Origin: Kitasatospora sp. DSM 101779 | Lineage (GTDB): Bacteria > Actinomycetota > Actinomycetes > Streptomycetales > Streptomycetaceae | Length of the DNA stretch: 59,803 nucleotides | Direction: 5' to 3' | Assembly (NCBI RefSeq): GCF_025655475.1 | Contig: NZ_JAHTIK010000001.1 | Span: 6,353,447-6,413,249, forward strand | Shown here: positions 33,534-42,900 of the stretch, one piece after another | Numbering within the stretch: position 1 is the first letter of the stretch | Layout: every line of letters starts with the position of its first letter | Notes under the pieces: generated by a model | Told to the model about the DNA's origin: nothing | The model's database searches: none | What the model saw: only the letters and a program-made list of their open reading frames with translations | Position numbers and translations under genes: made by a program

Positions 33534-34123
33534 CCGGTCGCGCCGTCGAGACGCTCGCGCAGCAGGTCGGCGTGGCCGTCGTGGCGGGCGTACTCGGCGA
33601 TCATGTGGACCAGGATGCGGCGCAGTGACACCGGCTGCCCGGTGGCCCGGTGCACGCCGGTGACGTCCAGGGAGGGGGCGGCGGCGACGATCTCCCGGGA
33701 GCGTTCGCACTCGGCCCGCCAGACGGCCAGCGCCTGGGCCGGGTCGCCGTCGAGGCTCTCGAAGTCCTGGTCGGGGTCGTCGTCGGAGTAGTAGAGCATC
33801 TCCGTCGCCAGCCCGGCGAACTGCAGGTGCAGCCACCAGCGCTCGACCCCGGCGAGGTGCCGCAGCAGCCCGTGCAGGGTCAGCCGGGACGGCGGTACGG
33901 CGTGCTCGGACAGCTGCGCGGGCGTCAGCCCGGCGCACTTGAGGGCGAGCGTCTCGCGGTGGTGGTCGAGGTAGGCGGTGAGGATCTCCCGCTCGTCGCC
34001 GACCAGCGGGAGGGCGGGCCGGGCGCCGCCGTCGTCCCACCCCTGGGCGTAGTTCTGCGGCGGGATCTCCGGCACGGGGTTCTCCGTCGCAGGGCTGTCG
34101 GGCTTCTCGGGGTTCTCGGTCAT
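33527..34123 (-). CDS. DinB-fold (DUF664) protein
   Basis: A 198-residue four-helix-bundle protein of the DinB/YfiT class, many members of which are metal-dependent thiol or mycothiol transferases. The conserved histidines appear as LLRHLAGVERWW in helix 2 and LVHMIAEYARHDGHADLLRE in the last helix. A disordered Pro/Glu-rich N-terminus of 30 residues precedes the fold. Substrate unknown. The ATG lacks a ribosome site; CAGGCT (34130-34135 on the minus strand) ends 6 nt before it, suggesting a leaderless transcript. It converges on and overlaps the penicillin-binding protein gene by 7 nt. Confidence 0.85.
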   Translation of the reverse strand: MTENPEKPDSPATENPVPEIPPQNYAQGWDDGGARPALPLVGDEREILTAYLDHHRETLALKCAGLTPAQLSEHAVPPSRLTLHGLLRHLAGVERWWLHLQFAGLATEMLYYSDDDPDQDFESLDGDPAQALAVWRAECERSREIVAAAPSLDVTGVHRATGQPVSLRRILVHMIAEYARHDGHADLLRERLDGATGY

Positions 34124-34170
34124 GCCGCCAGCCTGGCACGGGCCACCGACAGCACTTCCGGAGCGGCGTG

Positions 34171-35091
34171 TCAGGACGCCCCGGCGCCGAAGGGGCAGCC
34201 CCCGCCGGCCTTCCCCTCGGCGGGCCCGTCGACGGACCCTGCGGCCGGTGCCTCGAACGTCCCGAGCTCGGAGATGCGGTAGCCGTGGGGGTAGCCGCGG
34301 ACCTGCCGGCCGTCCCGGGCCAGATGGGGCTTGCGGCGCGGCGGCAGCAGCCGGACCAGCCGGCCGCGCAGCCGCATCCCGCCGCGGACCAGCGCGGTGA
34401 GCAGGGCCGGCGGCCTGGCGTAGCCGAACGCCTCCCGCAGCGGGTCGTCCAGCAGGCAGATCGAGGCGCGCCGCATCTGGGCGCCGAGCGGGCGCGGGTA
34501 CCAGCTCGCGGTGAGGTCCAGGGTGGCGTCGGAGACCGCCCGGCCGCCCTCGTCGAAGGCGAAGTTCGCCTTCTCGTAGGCGTCCAGCAGCTCCTCGAAC
34601 TCCTCGTACGTCCCCGGGACGTCCCGCAGGCCCATGTGCCGGCCGAGCTCGCGGTAGTAGTTGACGGCGGCGCGGATCTCGTGTGCGGAGTACGGGCGCC
34701 AGCCGTAGTCGTCCAGCCAGCGCTTGGGCACCACCACGAAGGTGGCGAGGACGTAGACGAAGTCCTCGTTGGAGATCTCGTACCGCCGGTGCATCCCGTT
34801 CATCCGCCGGATCGCCTCGCGGCCCTGCGCCGAGTCGAAGCCGTGTTCCAGCACGGCCTCCAGGATCAGCACGGTGTCGTCGTACCGCTTCTGCGCGCGG
34901 CCGGTGAACTCGCCCGTCCGGGCCAGCAGCCGGCCGATGGAGGGCACCGCGTAGGTGCGGTAGAGCGCGAAGCCCAGCGACTGGTTGGTGTCCCAGGGGA
35001 ACTCGTACCAGCTGCTGATCCGGTAGATCTCCGCGTAGTCGGTCTCCGGGTCGAGCTGCCGGATGCGGTCCAGCCGGTCGTGACGCTTCAT
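34171..35091 (-). CDS. MpaB-family (DUF2236) oxygenase-like protein
   Basis: About 306 residues, mostly helical. The YEFPWDTNQSLGFALYRTYAVPSI start, GEFTGRAQKRYDDT and RRMNGMHRRYEISNEDFVYVLATF segments are typical of the DUF2236 group that includes the MpaB oxygenase and latex-clearing-protein-like heme enzymes. The HRRY histidine may be functional in heme binding, by analogy only. The C-terminal 50 residues are Pro/Arg-rich, then Ala/Gly-rich. The second of two adjacent ATGs (35089-35091) is favoured because GGAAGG lies 6 nt before it. Substrate unknown. Confidence 0.82.
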   Translation of the reverse strand: MKRHDRLDRIRQLDPETDYAEIYRISSWYEFPWDTNQSLGFALYRTYAVPSIGRLLARTGEFTGRAQKRYDDTVLILEAVLEHGFDSAQGREAIRRMNGMHRRYEISNEDFVYVLATFVVVPKRWLDDYGWRPYSAHEIRAAVNYYRELGRHMGLRDVPGTYEEFEELLDAYEKANFAFDEGGRAVSDATLDLTASWYPRPLGAQMRRASICLLDDPLREAFGYARPPALLTALVRGGMRLRGRLVRLLPPRRKPHLARDGRQVRGYPHGYRISELGTFEAPAAGSVDGPAEGKAGGGCPFGAGAS

Positions 35092-35271
35092 CATGAACCT
35101 TCCGACGGGCCGGGGCGGGAGCGGTCCCGACTGTAGGGGCTGTCCAAGATCACGGTCAACGGCGCCGTCCGGCGTACCGCCCGCCCTGCCGCGTCCCGTG
35201 GTGCCCGCTGGGCCGCGCGCCGTGTCGCGGAGGTGTGCGGACCGCCGCGGGTGCAGGGTGGAGGGGTGACG

Positions 35272-36438
35272 GTGCACGGACGGCGGCGCCCGGCTGCCCT
35301 GCGCGGGGCGTGGCAGCGAGCCCATGCGCTGGTGATGATCCCGCTGGGATTCATCGTGCTGATATCGGTGGTCGACCTGGCCTCCCCGAGCGACGTGCAC
35401 CTCGGCCCGCTGCTGGTGGTCGCGCCCGCGATCACCGCCTCCTTCGCCGGCGCCTGGCTCACCGGCCTGATCGGCGCCCTGGCGGCGGCCGCGCAGGTGG
35501 TCATCGGGATCTTCCACGGCGGCCTGTTCACCGCCAACCACGAGACGCAGATCATCGCGCTGGTGCTGGTCTCCACGCTGATCGTGCTGTACTGCCGCGT
35601 CCGGGAGAGACGCGGGCGCGAACTCACCCGGGTGCGCTCGGTCTCCGAGACGGTGCAGCGGGTGCTGCTGAGGCCGCTGCCCGACCGGCTGGGGCCGCTC
35701 CGGCTCGCCGCCCTCTACCTGCCCGCCGAGAACGAGGCGCTGCTCGGCGGGGACCTGTACGCCGCGACCCGGGTGCCCGGCGCCACCCGGGTGCTGATCG
35801 GCGACGTCCGCGGCAAGGGTCTGACCGCCATCGAGGACGCCGCCCAGGTGCTCGGCGCCTTCCGTGAACTCGCCCACCACCACACCGGACTGCCCGGTCT
35901 CGCCGCCGCCCTCGACGCCGGCTTCGCCCGGCACCTGGCCGAGACCGCGGGGAGCGCCGGGGCCGCCGGGGGCGCGGGCGGGGACGCCGGGAGTGCGGAC
36001 GCGGCGGCGGGCGAGGACGACGCCGTCGAGCGCTTCGTCACCGTGCTTCTCGCCGATCTGCCCGACGACCCGGTGGAGCCGGTGCGGATGGCCAACTGCG
36101 GGCACCCGCCGCCGCTGCTGCTGGCCGAGGGGAAGCCCGTCCGCACCCTGGAGGCGGTCGACTCCGCCCCGCCGATCGGGCTCGGCACCCTGCCCGGCGC
36201 GCACTACCGGCAGGACGCCTACGAGGTGCACTCCGGCGAGACCCTGCTGCTCTACACCGACGGCGTCACCGAGGCCCGCGACGGCGGACGGGCCTTCTAC
36301 CCGCTCGCCGAACGCGCCGCCGACTGGGGCGGCACCGCCCCGTCCGCGCTGGTCGACCGGCTCCGCCGCGACCTGCTGGCGCACGTCGGCGGGCGGCTGA
36401 AGGACGACGCCGCGGCGGTGGCCATCGAACGGGCCTGA
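35272..36438 (+). CDS. Membrane-anchored PP2C (SpoIIE-type) serine phosphatase
   Basis: About 388 residues. The N-terminal third has three or four transmembrane segments (near 20-36, 44-84 and 95-112), followed by a PPM phosphatase domain from about 130. Metal-binding motifs are LGGDLYAAT, GDVRGKGL, NCGHPPPLLL, YTDGVTEARDG and the final DDAAAV. An Ala/Gly-rich loop of about 20 residues interrupts the domain. It should dephosphorylate an anti-sigma-factor antagonist or similar target at the membrane; no sensor domain is visible. Two GTGs are possible (35266 and 35272); the latter has GGAGGGG at a better distance. No partner kinase is nearby. Confidence 0.9.
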   Translation: MHGRRRPAALRGAWQRAHALVMIPLGFIVLISVVDLASPSDVHLGPLLVVAPAITASFAGAWLTGLIGALAAAAQVVIGIFHGGLFTANHETQIIALVLVSTLIVLYCRVRERRGRELTRVRSVSETVQRVLLRPLPDRLGPLRLAALYLPAENEALLGGDLYAATRVPGATRVLIGDVRGKGLTAIEDAAQVLGAFRELAHHHTGLPGLAAALDAGFARHLAETAGSAGAAGGAGGDAGSADAAAGEDDAVERFVTVLLADLPDDPVEPVRMANCGHPPPLLLAEGKPVRTLEAVDSAPPIGLGTLPGAHYRQDAYEVHSGETLLLYTDGVTEARDGGRAFYPLAERAADWGGTAPSALVDRLRRDLLAHVGGRLKDDAAAVAIERA

Positions 36439-36515
36439 GCGGGCGCCGTCCGACGGAGGCCGGGGTTCGGGCGTCGGGGGATCCCGGGCGCCACAGGGGC
36501 TCGGGCGCCGTGGGC

Positions 36516-36920
36516 TCAGGCGCCGGCCGGGCGCTCCTGGACGGCCCAGCCGTTGCCGTCCGGGTCGGCGAAGAAGACGAAGGAGTTCCAGTCCCCGCCC
36601 TTGCCCTCGGCCTTCACCCCGTCCTCGAAGTGCTGCACCGGGCTGACCTCGACACCGCCCTCGACCAGGGCCGCCCGGGCCGCCTCGATGTCGTCCACCA
36701 CCAGCTGCAGGCCCTGCATCGAACCGGGCTGCGAGTCGCTGACCCCGGTGCCGACGATGATCGAACAGGCCGAGCCCGGCGGGGTCAGCTGGACGATCCG
36801 GGCCTCCTCGCCGATCCGGCTGTCGGTGTCGACCACGAAGCCGACCCGGTCGGCGTAGAAGTGCTTGGCCCGGTCCACGTCGGAGACCGGGACCACCACC
36901 ACTTCGAGCTTCCAGTCCAC
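36516..36920 (-). CDS. VOC-family (glyoxalase/bleomycin resistance fold) protein
   Basis: A 134-residue protein with two beta-alpha-beta-beta-beta modules: the first starts LEVVVVPVSDVDRAKHFYADRVGF, the second spans GLQLVVDDIEAARAALVEGGV and ends FFADPDGNGWAVQE. Candidate metal ligands at the usual positions are not obvious apart from the final Gln/Glu. Such proteins can be isomerases, dioxygenases or antibiotic-binding proteins; I cannot choose. The GTG at 36918-36920 is preceded by GGAGGCGGGAAG. It is divergent from the imuA'-imuB-dnaE2 cassette. Confidence 0.88.
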   Translation of the reverse strand: MDWKLEVVVVPVSDVDRAKHFYADRVGFVVDTDSRIGEEARIVQLTPPGSACSIIVGTGVSDSQPGSMQGLQLVVDDIEAARAALVEGGVEVSPVQHFEDGVKAEGKGGDWNSFVFFADPDGNGWAVQERPAGA

Positions 36921-37082
36921 GATCTTCCCGCCTCCGCCCGTCGTTCCCGCCGGCTGCGGCCCGGCCGCCCGCCTGACCCCACCCACTGTGCTGGACGGGC
37001 CACTCGGCGTCCCGGCCGACACGCAGGGTCGCAGGCCGTGTGTACCTGCGGCTCGGTCAGGCGATTCGGACTTGAAGAATGG

Positions 37083-37096
37083 CGAACGGATGTTCG
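37083..37096 (+). promoter_or_regulatory. LexA (SOS) box 1 of the mutasome operon
   Basis: CGAACGGATGTTCG, a full match to the actinobacterial LexA consensus CGAAC-N4-GTTCG. It lies between a -35-like TTGAAG (37072-37077) and the start of the imuA'-like gene, so LexA would block RNA polymerase. Confidence 0.9.
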
Positions 37097-37107
37097 ATCC
37101 TGGGAGT

Positions 37108-37950
37108 GTGCCCATTATCGAAAATGTGTTCGTACGGTCGGCGGCGGCCCCGCCGACCGGCGAGGACGCACTGCTGCCGGTCCTCCCGGCCCTGGCCCCG
37201 CTGCTCCCCGGCGGTGCCCTGCGCCGCGGCACCGCGGTCTCCGTCGCCGGCGACACCGCACTCCTGCTGGCGCTCGCCGCCGGCAGCGTGGCCGCCGGCG
37301 ACTGGGCCGCCGCGATCGGCCTGCCCGACCTGGGGCTCGCCGCCGCCGCCGGCTACGGCCTCGACCTGCACCGGCTGCTGCTCGCCGACGACCCCGGCCC
37401 GCACTGGCCCGAGGTGGTCTCCGCCCTCGCCGGCGCCGTCGGCGTGATCCTGCTCCGCCCCACCGGCCCCGTCGCCCCCCAGCTCGCCGCCCGCCTCACC
37501 GCCGTCCTGAGGCGCGGCGGCTGCGCCCTGCTGGTCGCCGGCCCCTGGCCCGGTGCGGGACTGCGGCTCAGCGTCCGCTCCGGCCGCTGGTTCGGCCTCG
37601 GCCACGGGTACGGGCAACTCCGCGGCCGCCAGGTCGAGATCGCCGCAGAGGGCCGCGGCACCGCCACCCGCCTCCGGACCGCCCGGCTCTGGCTGCCCGA
37701 CGAACACGGCACCGCCCGCCCGGTCGAGTCGGGCTCCCGGCCGCTCGACGCCCCGCTCGACGTGCCGTTCGCGCCGCCGCTCGACGCACGGTTCGGGGCG
37801 CCGTTCGGGGCCGCGCCGGGCGCTTCGTCCGAGAGCGCGTCCGAGGACCCGCCGGCCGCCCCGCTCGGCCTGCCGGGAAGCCGGTCGGCCCCGGCCCCGC
37901 TGCACCGGCCCGCCCCCGGGCCGGCCGCGGCCGCCGTGGCGGTGGTCTGA
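37108..37950 (+). CDS. imuA': ImuA'-like RecA-fold protein of the mutasome
   Basis: About 280 residues. The RecA-like core is recognisable from ALAPLLPGGALRRGTAVSVAGDTALLLALAAGS, with a degenerate Walker A, to GGCALLVAGPWPGAGLRLSVRSGRW. A Pro/Ala-rich tail of about 80 residues follows. It is assigned by position and fold: the next two genes are imuB and dnaE2, the standard damage-inducible mutagenesis cassette. ImuA' interacts with ImuB and supports translesion synthesis. The start is uncertain: ATG 37090 lies inside LexA box 1; GTG 37108 would be leaderless; GTG 37126 lies in box 2. The next gene begins 1 nt after its stop, implying translational coupling. Confidence 0.8.
   Translation: MPIIENVFVRSAAAPPTGEDALLPVLPALAPLLPGGALRRGTAVSVAGDTALLLALAAGSVAAGDWAAAIGLPDLGLAAAAGYGLDLHRLLLADDPGPHWPEVVSALAGAVGVILLRPTGPVAPQLAARLTAVLRRGGCALLVAGPWPGAGLRLSVRSGRWFGLGHGYGQLRGRQVEIAAEGRGTATRLRTARLWLPDEHGTARPVESGSRPLDAPLDVPFAPPLDARFGAPFGAAPGASSESASEDPPAAPLGLPGSRSAPAPLHRPAPGPAAAAVAVV
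37119..37132 (+). promoter_or_regulatory. LexA (SOS) box 2 of the mutasome operon
   Basis: CGAAAATGTGTTCG, one mismatch from CGAAC-N4-GTTCG, centred 36 nt after box 1. Depending on the true start codon it lies in the leader or the first codons of the imuA'-like gene. Confidence 0.65.
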
Positions 37951-37951
37951 C

Positions 37952-39763
37952 ATGGCCGAACCGCAGCCCCAGGTGCCCCGCGTCCTCGTGGTGTGGTGCC
38001 CGGACTGGCCCGTCGTCGCCACCGCACCCGCCGGGGGGGACCGCGGACCGGTCGCCGTGGTGGTCTCCGGCCACGTCCTGGCCTGCTCGGACGAGGCCCG
38101 CAGCTCCGGGGTCCGACGCGGCCAGAAGCTCCGGCTCGCCCAGCGGCTCTGCCCCGAACTGCGCCTGCGCGAACGCGACCCGGAGGCCGAGGCCCGGCGC
38201 TTCGAACCGGTCGCCGCCGCGGTCGAGGCCTTCACCCCCCGGGTCGAGGTGCTCCGGCCCGGCCTCTGCGCGATCCCGGTCAAGGGTCCCGCCCGCTACT
38301 TCGGCGGCGAAGAGGCCCTGGCCGGCAGGATCCGCGCGGCGGTCGCCGTCGCCCTCGCCGCCCCGGACGAAACCGCAGGCGCCCGCACCCCCTACGAGAA
38401 CGAGCCCGACCCCGGCGGAGCCCCGGCGCCGCGTGCGGACGGACAGGACGGGCCCGGCCACCCGTACGCCGCCCCCGACGCCCGGCCGCAGACCCCTCTG
38501 CACGCCGTCCCCGGTGCCGACCCGGCCGGCCGGCCGAACGCCGCCCCCGAGGCCGACCCCGCCGCCCACCCGCAGGGCGCCCCTGCGGTGGGGAGTGCTG
38601 CGCCGGAGGCCGCCCCCGGGCCGCCGTCCGGGCTGGTGGGGGTGGCGGACGGGCTGTTCGCGGCGGTGCTCGCGGCCCGGGCGGGGGTGCTGGTGCCGGT
38701 GGGGCGCACGGCCGAGTTCCTGGCCCCCTACCCGGTGGCGGCGCTCGGCGACGAGGACCTCGCCGATCTGCTGGGCCGCCTCGGCATCCACACGGTCGGT
38801 GCGTTCGCGGTGCTCTCCGGCGAGGCCGTCGCCGACCGGTTCGGCCCCGCGGGCACGGCCGCGCACCGGCTGGCCCGCGGCCTGCAGGCCCGTCCGCTGA
38901 CACCCCGCAGATCCGGCCCCGACCTGACCGTCGAGCAGCGCTTCGACCCGCCGGAGGAGTCCTCCGAGCCGCTGGTCTTCGTCGGCCGGGCACTCGCCGA
39001 GCGGTTGCACGCCCGGCTCGGCGAGGCCGGACTCGCCTGCCAGCGCGTCGCCGTCGAGGTGACCTGCGCCGACGGCAGCACGGCATCCCGGCTGTGGCGG
39101 CACGAGGGCAGGCTGGGCTCCCCGGCGCTGGCGGAACGGGTCCGCTGGCAACTGCAGGCCTGGCAGGGCGCAGGGCGCTTCCCGGAGGAGGCCGGCGGGT
39201 TCACCGCGCTGCGGCTCGTCCCGGACGGCCTCGTCCCGGACCGCGGACGGCAGTTGGCGCTCTGGGGACAGGCCGTCGTCGAGGACCGGGTGGAGCGCGC
39301 GGTCGCCCGCGTCCAGGCGCTGCTCGGGTACGCGGGGCTGCGCCGGGTCGAGCCGGCCGGCGGCCGCGGCCCCGGCGAGTGGGCGGCCCGCACCACCTGG
39401 ACGGAGGACTCCGGGGAGCGGCACACCGCCGCGGCCACCGCCCCCTGGCCCGGCCGGGTGCAGGATCCGGCGCCGTCGGTGGTGCCCCGCGCCCCGGTGC
39501 CGGTCACCGTGCTGGACGCGGCCGGGCAGCCGGTCGGCGTGGACGGCCGCGCCGAGGTCTCCGCCCCGCCGGCCCGGATCGCCCTGGAGGGCCGCGTCCT
39601 GGAGGTCACCGGCTGGACGGGCCCCTGGCCCGCGGTCGAGCACTGGTGGGACCCGGCCCGGGCCCGCCGCCGGGCGCGCTTCCAGGTCGCCGTCGCCGAC
39701 GGCCGGGCACTGCTGCTCACCGTCGAGGGCGGCCACTGGTACGTGGAGGGCGCCTACGACTGA
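37952..39763 (+). CDS. imuB: ImuB, catalytically inactive Y-family polymerase homolog
   Basis: A 603-residue Y-family homolog that acts as an adaptor linking ImuA', DnaE2 and the beta clamp. The N-terminus VLVVWCPDWPVVA replaces the first metal-binding Asp motif, and the SxDE motif of active polymerases is absent around 105-120, so no catalysis is expected. The finger motif SSGVRRGQKLRLAQ and the little-finger part (about 325-440) are present. The hexapeptide QLALWG at 434-439 matches the clamp-binding QLPLWG of mycobacterial ImuB. A Pro/Ala-rich insertion of about 85 residues (140-225) interrupts the palm and is unusual. A C-terminal extension of 160 residues follows. Confidence 0.9.
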   Translation: MAEPQPQVPRVLVVWCPDWPVVATAPAGGDRGPVAVVVSGHVLACSDEARSSGVRRGQKLRLAQRLCPELRLRERDPEAEARRFEPVAAAVEAFTPRVEVLRPGLCAIPVKGPARYFGGEEALAGRIRAAVAVALAAPDETAGARTPYENEPDPGGAPAPRADGQDGPGHPYAAPDARPQTPLHAVPGADPAGRPNAAPEADPAAHPQGAPAVGSAAPEAAPGPPSGLVGVADGLFAAVLAARAGVLVPVGRTAEFLAPYPVAALGDEDLADLLGRLGIHTVGAFAVLSGEAVADRFGPAGTAAHRLARGLQARPLTPRRSGPDLTVEQRFDPPEESSEPLVFVGRALAERLHARLGEAGLACQRVAVEVTCADGSTASRLWRHEGRLGSPALAERVRWQLQAWQGAGRFPEEAGGFTALRLVPDGLVPDRGRQLALWGQAVVEDRVERAVARVQALLGYAGLRRVEPAGGRGPGEWAARTTWTEDSGERHTAAATAPWPGRVQDPAPSVVPRAPVPVTVLDAAGQPVGVDGRAEVSAPPARIALEGRVLEVTGWTGPWPAVEHWWDPARARRRARFQVAVADGRALLLTVEGGHWYVEGAYD

Positions 39764-39773
39764 CGGCACAGCG

Positions 39774-39814
39774 CCCGCAGGCACGGCACCCGCAGGCACG
39801 GCACCCGCAGGCAC
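39774..39814 (+). repeat. 15-bp tandem repeat between imuB and dnaE2
   Basis: The unit CCCGCAGGCACGGCA occurs at 39774 and 39789 exactly and partly at 39804 (2.7 copies). It fills part of the 157-nt gap; the rest of the gap shows no gene. Confidence 0.85.
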
Positions 39815-39920
39815 ACGACGCGCCGACACGGCACACGCCGGACCCGGACCACCGGGCCCACCACCCCACGACCGACCGGCAGGGGGAGCCGGACGGACGA
39901 CCTACGGAGCACCACCCCCG

Positions 39921-42900
39921 ATGGGATTCACCAGCCACCCCTCGCTCCCCTGGAGCGAACTCCACCGCCGGATGTCCGGCCGGCCCGCGCCGTCCGGCGG
40001 CACCGTGGTGCCGCTGCGCCGCCGCCAGCCGCAGGAACCGCCCCCGCCGCCCGCACCCGGTATCCCGGCCTGGGCCGAACTGCACGTGCACTCGGCCTTC
40101 AGCTTCCTGGACGGCGCCAGCGACCCCGAGGTGCTGACCGCCGAGGCCGCCCGGCTCGGCGTGGAGGCGATCGCGCTCACCGACCACGACGGCCTGTACG
40201 GCGCCGTCCGGTTCGCCGAGACCGCCAAGGAGTCCGGGGTGCGCACCGTCTTCGGCGCCGAACTCTCGCTCACCCCGGACGACCACCTGCTGGTGCTCGC
40301 CCGCTCCCCGGAGGGCTACCGCAGGCTGTCCGCCGCGATCAGCGCCGCCCAGCTGCGCGGCGGCGCCAAGAACCGCCCCGCGTACGACTTCGCCGAGCTC
40401 GCCGCCGCCCACCGCGGCGAGTGGGCGGTGCTCACCGGCTGTCGCAAGGGCCGTGTCCCGGCCGCCCTGGCCACCGTCGGCGAGGAAGCCGCACTGCGCG
40501 AACTCCGCGCCCTCGCCGAGGCGTTCGGCCGGGAGAACGTCTTCGTCGAACTGATCGACCAGCGGCTGCCCGGCGACGACCTGCGCAACGACCGGCTGGC
40601 CGCCCTCGCCGCCCGGTCCGGGCTGACCGCCGTCGCCTCCAACAACGCGCACCACGCCGCCCCCGCCCAGGGCCGGCTCGCCCAGGCCCTCGCCGCCCTG
40701 CACGACCGCCGCACCCTGCGCGACGCGGCCGGCTGGACGATGGCCGCCGGCACCGCGCACCTGCGCTCCGGCCGCGAGATGGCCGCCCGGCTGGCCCGCT
40801 TCCCCGGCGTCCGGGAGGCCACCGTCGACCTCGCCCGGGCCTGCGCCTTCGACTTCGGCGGCCTCGAACCCCGGCTGCCCGGCTTCCCCGTGCCGGAGGG
40901 GCACACCGAGATCAGCCACCTGCGCGCCATGGTCGTCGAGGCCGGCCCGGCCCGCTTCGGCCCCGACAACGAACCCGCACTGCGCCAACTCGCCCGCGAA
41001 CTCGACGTCATCGACCAGCTCGACCTGGCCGGCTACTTCCTCATCGTCCACGACATCGTCGCGTTCTGTCGCCGCCAGGACATCTGGTGCCAGGGCCGCG
41101 GCTCGGCCGCCAACTCCGCGGTCTGCTACGCCCTCGGCATCACCGCCGTCGACCCGCTGCACTACGGCCTGCTCTTCGAGCGCTTCCTCAGCGTGGAGCG
41201 CGACGGCCCGCCCGACATCGACCTCGACATCGAGAACCGCCGCCGCGAGGAGGTCATCCAGTACGTCTACCGCCGCTACGGCCGCGAGCACGCCGCCCAG
41301 GTCGCCAACGTCATCACCTACCGGCCCCGGCTGGCGCTGCGCGACGCCGCCCGGGCGCTCGGCTACCCGAGCGGCCAGATCGAGGCCTTCACCAAGCAGG
41401 TCGACTTCCGTTCCGCCCCCGCCGCGGACGCCCTGATCCCCGCCGACGTGCTCGGCCTCGGCGAGCAACTCCTCGGCCTGCCGCGGCACCTGGGCATCCA
41501 CTCCGGCGGCATGGTGCTCACCCGGGAGCCGGTCGGCGAGATCTGCCCCACCGAGTGGGCCCGGATGCCCGGCCGTTCCGTCCTGCAGTGGGACAAGGAC
41601 TCCACCGCGGGCGCCGGACTCGTCAAGATCGACCTGCTCGGCCTCGGCATGCTCTCCGCCCTGCACGACACCTGCGACCTGATCGCCGCCCACTCCGGCG
41701 ACCGGTACACCCTCGCCGACATCCCCGACGACGACCCGGCCGTGTACGAGATGCTCTGCCGCGCCGACACGGTGGGCCTCTTCCAGGTCGAGTCCCGCGC
41801 CCAGATGGCCACCCTCCCCCGGCTGCGCCCCCGGCACTTCTACGACCTGGTGGTCGAGGTCGCGCTGATCCGCCCGGGCCCGATCCAGGGCGGATCCGTC
41901 CACCCGTACCTGCGCCGCCGGGCCGGCACCGAACCCGCCCACTGCCCGCACCCGTTGATGGAACGCGCCCTCGGAAAGACCCTCGGCGTACCGCTGTTCC
42001 AGGAGCAGATGATGCAACTCGCCATCGACTGCGCCGGGTTCAGCCCCGCCGAGGCCGACCGGCTGCGCCAGGCGATGGGCGCCAAGCGCTCCCACCAGCG
42101 GGTCGCCGAACTCCGCGAACGCCTGCTGCAGGGCATGGCCGAACGCGGCATCCCCGCCGAGACCGCCGAGGACGTCTACACCAAGATCGAGGCCTTCTCC
42201 AACTACGGCTTCCCGGAGAGCCACGCGATCAGCTTCGCCTACCTCGTGTACGCCAGCGCCTGGCTCAAGTACCACCACCCGGCGGCCTTCACCTGCGCCC
42301 TGCTGGCCAACCAGCCGATGGGCTTCTACTCGCCGCTCAGCCTGATCACCGACGTCCGGCGGCACGGGGTGCGGGTCCGCGGGGTGGACGTCAACGCCTC
42401 CGCGGCCGGGCCCGTCCTGGAGCCGGAGGACGAGCCCTCCGCCCCGCCGCCGCTCACCGCCGGCAAGCCGCAGCCGGCGATCCGGCTCGGGCTGTCCGCC
42501 GTCCGCGGCCTCGGCGACGCGCAGGCCGAACTCGTCGCCGCCGGACAGCCGTACACCGACCTGGAGGACTTCGCCCGCCGCACCGCGCTGCCCGCCCCCG
42601 TGCTGGAGGCCCTGGCCACCGCCGGCGCCTTCGGCTGCTTCGGCCTGACCCGGCGTCAGGCACTGTGGTCGGCCGGGGTGTACGCGGCCTCGGGCCCCGA
42701 CACCATCCCGGGCACCGCCCCGGGCGCGACCGCCCCGCCGCTGCCCGCGATGACCCCGGTCGAGGAGACCATCGCCGACCTGTGGGCGGTCGGCGCCTCC
42801 GCCACCAGCCATCCGGTGCAGCACCTGCGGGACGCGCTCAACCGCGGCGGCGCGCTCACCGCCGCCCAGTTGGGCGCCGTCCCGCCCGGTACGCCGGTGG

